The position numbers were made by a program, and so were the translations under genes. A DNA stretch of 64,000 bases from JADKIH01 sp031417395 (GTDB lineage: Bacteria; Bacteroidota; Bacteroidia; AKYH767-A; 2013-40CM-41-45), in the NCBI GenBank assembly GCA_031417395.1, contig JANOVM010000029.1:1-64000 (forward strand), written 5' to 3'. Of this stretch, positions 60,927 to 64,000 are shown piece by piece. Each line of letters starts with the position of its first letter. Within the stretch, counting starts at the first letter, position 1. The notes beneath the pieces are model-generated. The model was given only the letters and a program-made list of their open reading frames with translations. It searched no databases and was not told where the DNA came from.

Positions 60927-61802
60927 TTAATATACTCTGATAGATTTGGCCGGACTTTTATTTAATGAATAAGATACGCCGAATGGTATCATTGAAGTAA
61001 CATTAATTTTGTGTCGCCTTCCTTCATGTAAATCCACGACCCAATTACCTACGAAAAAGCCAATAGCTGCAGCGGGTAGTTCATCGGAAAGCCAATGCTG
61101 ATGCTGATAAATTCGTGAAAACATAGTAAATCCTGCTGGAACATATGCTAAAACTTTCAGAATAGTAGAATGCGCATGTCGAGACATGACCGTCGATAAA
61201 GCAAAGGCACTGGTTGTATGTCCGCTGGGCATGGAGTGAAAGTTATAATCTAAAATTGAAAAGGGACGGTAGGTAAAAGCATCATCAGTATGTATTGGCC
61301 TTGCTCTTCCAACAGTATTTTTAAGAACTGCTGTAAATAGTTCTGAATATAGACCGGCTTGTAGTATTTCAATGGCGATTTTTTTGGCTGCTGTATCTCG
61401 AGCAATTAATCCATAAATACCAAATGAAGCAAATACACCACCAATAGAATACCATTCTCCATAGATTCGGCCTCCTTCTATTGGTGCACTGTAATAAAAA
61501 CGTTGTTTGCCTTGCGTTGAATTTGTAATTCGCTCATCAAATGGCATAACAGCAATTGTTCCCGCTGCAACTATACCTAGTTTTAACCAGTCGGCGCCTT
61601 TCCATTTTGTCGGTTGCTTAACAAATAAAATTGTTTCGTGCCAAAATTGAGGTATACTATAAAGTTTTGTTGACAGTTTTTTTTCTAGTTTTATTTCTTT
61701 GGGTGTTTCTGGTGCTGTCACATCCTTCTTCTTTTCTTGAGCAAAAACAGAAGAGTTCAGGATAAAAGCAAAAATAATAGCCAGTACAGTTCTATAATTC
61801 AT
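60927..61802 (-). CDS. PAP2-family acid phosphatase/lipid phosphatase
   Basis: The frame is open to 61877 but ATG 61802 gives the signal peptide (YRTVLAIIFAFILNSSVFAQ); the product is 291 aa. Full PAP2 signature: K161-x6-R168-P169 (KNTVGRARP), PSGH 192-195, and S229-R230-x5-H236-x3-D240 (FSRIYQHQHWLSD). All catalytic residues are present, unlike the first PAP2 gene's SFYAGH variant. Likely dephosphorylates lipid or undecaprenyl phosphates at the periplasmic face. It lies downstream of the DUF3943 gene. Confidence 0.9.
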   Translation of the reverse strand: MNYRTVLAIIFAFILNSSVFAQEKKKDVTAPETPKEIKLEKKLSTKLYSIPQFWHETILFVKQPTKWKGADWLKLGIVAAGTIAVMPFDERITNSTQGKQRFYYSAPIEGGRIYGEWYSIGGVFASFGIYGLIARDTAAKKIAIEILQAGLYSELFTAVLKNTVGRARPIHTDDAFTYRPFSILDYNFHSMPSGHTTSAFALSTVMSRHAHSTILKVLAYVPAGFTMFSRIYQHQHWLSDELPAAAIGFFVGNWVVDLHEGRRHKINVTSMIPFGVSYSLNKSPAKSIRVY

Positions 61803-61873
61803 AGTAAGGTTTTGGTTAAGATTAACTTTAATTATCGAATCGATCTTAGCCTTTGCGTTCCTCATAATAATTT

Positions 61874-63445
61874 TCAATTGTAATGACCTCTTCTTTGTTT
61901 ATCCTCTATATAAAATAACAAAAACACTTTCTGCTCTGTTCTGGTTGAATTAATTGCAGGGAAATCAGACAATCGACGATTATTATAATAAACATAATGT
62001 TCAAATCCCATACTAATACCTTTGTATAGATTAACGGTTATTCTTGGCTTTAAAATGCCAATGTAATTATTCCCCGGCAAACCAATATAGGTATGTATGA
62101 AGTAATAGTAATAGATCAGTGACGCAGTCGCAATTTTTCCTATATTAATTGTGCTTTCAAATTTTCCTTCAAATCCATCACCAAAACTATAATCTCTTAA
62201 TTGTGTTGTATCAGGCCCAAACCGTGTGCTGTTTCCCGAGAAAGGGATAACTCCTATATGTACATTCGTATAGAGGTCAAACTTTTTACTGAGTTGTAAT
62301 TTAGAAAATACTCCACCGCCAAAAGCAATGGCACCTAATTCAAATGTTTTGTTATCCCAATAATCTGAATATTGAAATATACCAAGGAGTATTGCATTTT
62401 TTTCGTAATTAATATTTTTTCCGGTTAAAATTCCATAGCCTGTTACATTGCTAAGGATCTTTCTTCCTACTCCAAAATCAAATTCCGTTCGAAGCTTGAA
62501 AAAATCATATGGTTTTCTGGATCTGTTTTCAAATGGATTTCCATAGTCAAACTGTACATTGACCATTTCACTTGTAGTACCTTTTCCGTTTATGATTTTG
62601 GCTCCTTCATTAATTTTATGGATTCCGGCATATAAAGAAATATTTAATGGTTCTTTTTGATAAACTTCCTTGTTTGATTTTTTCCAGCTTTTCCCTTGCA
62701 AAAGACGATTAAGACCTCTCATTGGATTAATTAATCCTGCAACCACCTCTCTGGAAACTCTTTCCATTCCACCGGTTCTGTCATCCAGAACGTTTGAACT
62801 TAGGCGGTACAGAATTTCACCAAGAAATGCTCCATTAACGGGAGTATTGATAATATCATTATACGATGGCCGGGTGTCTTCGCAAAAATATTCCCACATC
62901 AAACTTCCTCCTATTGCAAATGTTGTCGACTGAAAATAATTATACCCATTAGCTCTGCCTGCATTGTAAGAAAGTGTTCCTGAATATGGATGCCCGATAA
63001 AATTTATTCCGAATCTATCAATATCCCATTCCCATCCCTCTCTAATATTCCTTTTCCAAGTCGACGGTCCAACTCTGGCAAAGTCCTCATTTAAAAGATA
63101 TCTGTCCATGGACCAAACAAAAACATTTGCGGCAAACACTTCACTTAATGGTACCCACAAATGACTTTTTTTGTTGTACAAACTATCGTCATTCAACAAA
63201 TCTCCATATTTGTTTTGCAGGGTGGAGTCAACTAAAGGACTTTTTTTCGGCTCATTACTGCTAGAATCCGAAAGCTCCTTCACTTTTTTCTCCTTGATAT
63301 CCTTAAGCTGCTCTTTAGGATTTCCTTTTCCGGGAATGATTGAATCTGAAGGAGCTACTTTGTTACTTTTTTGTGGTGCCACCTTTTGTGCCTTTAAACA
63401 TAAGGCAGGGCTTAAAAGGATAAAAAATAACAAAACCGCTTTCAT
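61874..63445 (-). CDS. DUF3943 outer-membrane-type protein
   Basis: The product is 523 aa with a signal peptide (AVLLFFILLSPALCLKAQ), then a Lys/Ser-rich linker (20-90). From about 95: LWVPLSEVFAANVFVWSMDR, then WEWDIDRFGINFIGHPYSGT, YNAGRANGYNYFQSTTFAIG and WEYFCEDTRPSYNDIINTPV, which is the DUF3943 signature. The C-terminal half is barrel-like (LRTEFDFGVGRKI, FGAIAFGGGVFSKL-like strands). Probably an outer-membrane barrel with an internal domain; function unknown. Often found with PAP2 genes, as here. Confidence 0.85.
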   Translation of the reverse strand: MKAVLLFFILLSPALCLKAQKVAPQKSNKVAPSDSIIPGKGNPKEQLKDIKEKKVKELSDSSSNEPKKSPLVDSTLQNKYGDLLNDDSLYNKKSHLWVPLSEVFAANVFVWSMDRYLLNEDFARVGPSTWKRNIREGWEWDIDRFGINFIGHPYSGTLSYNAGRANGYNYFQSTTFAIGGSLMWEYFCEDTRPSYNDIINTPVNGAFLGEILYRLSSNVLDDRTGGMERVSREVVAGLINPMRGLNRLLQGKSWKKSNKEVYQKEPLNISLYAGIHKINEGAKIINGKGTTSEMVNVQFDYGNPFENRSRKPYDFFKLRTEFDFGVGRKILSNVTGYGILTGKNINYEKNAILLGIFQYSDYWDNKTFELGAIAFGGGVFSKLQLSKKFDLYTNVHIGVIPFSGNSTRFGPDTTQLRDYSFGDGFEGKFESTINIGKIATASLIYYYYFIHTYIGLPGNNYIGILKPRITVNLYKGISMGFEHYVYYNNRRLSDFPAINSTRTEQKVFLLFYIEDKQRRGHYN

Positions 63446-63482
63446 TTGAATTCAGGATAACAGAAAATTTTTTAATGACTTT

Positions 63483-63638
63483 CTATAATGGTTGTCTACC
63501 CTGTATTATTCTTAAAATGACTGCAATTACTGCAATTACAAGCAGAATGTGTATGAGCCCACCGGCATTATATCCAACAAAACCAATTAACCAGGAAATG
63601 ACAAGGATTACTGCAATGATGTATAGTATATTTTTCAT
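63483..63638 (-). CDS. lmo0937-family small membrane protein
   Basis: A 51-codon ORF from ATG 63638: MKNILYIIAVILVISWLIGF, then VGYNAGGLIHILLVIAVIAV and ILRIIQGRQPL. Two helices around the diagnostic FxGYNAGGLIHILLVIAVI motif identify the lmo0937/DUF5670-type family, common next to stress genes. It lies 38 bp ahead of the DUF3943 gene on the same strand. Confidence 0.88.
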   Translation of the reverse strand: MKNILYIIAVILVISWLIGFVGYNAGGLIHILLVIAVIAVILRIIQGRQPL

Positions 63639-63696
63639 AGTTAATAATTTGAATTGATTAAATTAATTAAACTTTATTTTTGATATAATTATTCTA

Positions 63697-63972
63697 TTAT
63701 GCCAAAAGAATTAAAAGCAGTATTATTACTATTAACGCTCCAACGGAAAGGTATACTCCTCCACCAAGTTCTTTTAGCTGACCTTTTATTCCGCGGACTT
63801 CCTTACGCAATTCCTTTTTCTCAGAAGAGCCCATATTAGATATATCCATTGTTTTGATTGCAAAAAGTCGGGATACAAGAAAATTCGCTTTTGCCGACTC
63901 GGCAGACCTTGCTAATGGTGTTGAAATTGGATTGGGCTCAGTTCCTGCTATTGATTGTTTAGGAACAAACAT
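63697..63972 (-). CDS. Small tail-anchored protein of unknown function
   Basis: The product is 91 aa. The N-terminal half is Ser/Ala-rich and polar (PISTPLARSAESAKANFLVS), the middle charged (SSEKKELRKEVRGIKGQLKE), and a single C-terminal helix (YLSVGALIVIILLLILLA) ends the protein. An internal ATG at about residue 42 or 47 is an alternative start. It is 58 bp upstream of the lmo0937-type gene, same strand. Function unknown; its promoter lies past the window end. Confidence 0.6.
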   Translation of the reverse strand: MFVPKQSIAGTEPNPISTPLARSAESAKANFLVSRLFAIKTMDISNMGSSEKKELRKEVRGIKGQLKELGGGVYLSVGALIVIILLLILLA

Positions 63973-64000
63973 GAATGATGAAATTACTGTAAGAAGACAA

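Noticed and set aside
1..64000. tRNA, rRNA, CRISPR, insertion sequences, riboswitches
   Set aside because: I looked for cloverleaf ends, repeated spacers, transposase motifs and known aptamer cores and saw none; without a search tool a small structured RNA could still be missed.

Overview
The window looks like a low-GC Bacteroidota chromosome, probably a Sphingobacteria/Chitinophaga-like free-living member. The support is: giant secreted proteins ending in type IX secretion (T9SS) sorting domains, -7 promoter boxes of the TAnnTTTG type, no obvious Shine-Dalgarno sequences, and families common in that phylum (OmpA with thrombospondin-3 repeats, PorT-like barrels, DUF4142, DUF3943). No rRNA, tRNA, CRISPR array, transposase or prophage was seen.

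Layout. 1-3.4 kb: end of a glycosyltransferase-like gene and a 3-hydroxyanthranilate / aminomuconate-semialdehyde catabolic set (dioxygenase, divergent SDR, aldehyde dehydrogenase). 3.4-25.4 kb: the surface/secretion block, with a purple-acid-phosphatase-like enzyme carrying five FnIII domains, three tandem ~5.15-kb paralogues with CotH-kinase and lamin-tail domains, a Tat-exported Fe/Mn superoxide dismutase and a small T9SS cargo protein. 25.4-64 kb: a dense run of small membrane, lipoprotein, outer-membrane and stress-type genes (CsbD, a broken DUF1003 gene, YtxH, holin-like, Thivi_2564-like, sll1863-like, DUF4142, PA2169-like, DUF6799, lmo0937-like, Dps, an Mla-type lipid transporter, several secreted phosphatases, OmpA, a long glycosyltransferase).

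The main discovery is that this last region is one regulon. Seventeen promoters, on both strands, share the same architecture in gene orientation: a distal box close to GTGTGAATnATGTAA, a weaker second copy exactly 21 bp further downstream, and a -7 box ending in TTTG/TTTA. The -7 box starts 43 nt (15 cases) or 42 nt (2 cases) after the position following the distal box. The arrangement is that of a head-to-tail activator site two helical turns long. One site lies before an operon encoding an AraC-family regulator, a hybrid histidine kinase with receiver and Hpt domains, and a stand-alone receiver protein. That operon is the obvious candidate for the autoregulated control circuit. The target set (cell-envelope proteins, lipid transport, Dps, phosphatases, small membrane proteins) suggests an envelope or general stress response.

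The same region shows decay of some regulon members: a CsbD gene cut to 31 codons with its terminator inside the coding end, a DUF1003 gene with its membrane core deleted, a GH130 glycosidase remnant in the glycosyltransferase leader, a small Gly/Lys-rich gene with a likely one-base frameshift, and a second DUF4142 copy that has lost its lipobox cysteine. Several genes below 60 codons (29, 31, 34, 39, 50 and 51 aa) were found by reading the sequence directly.
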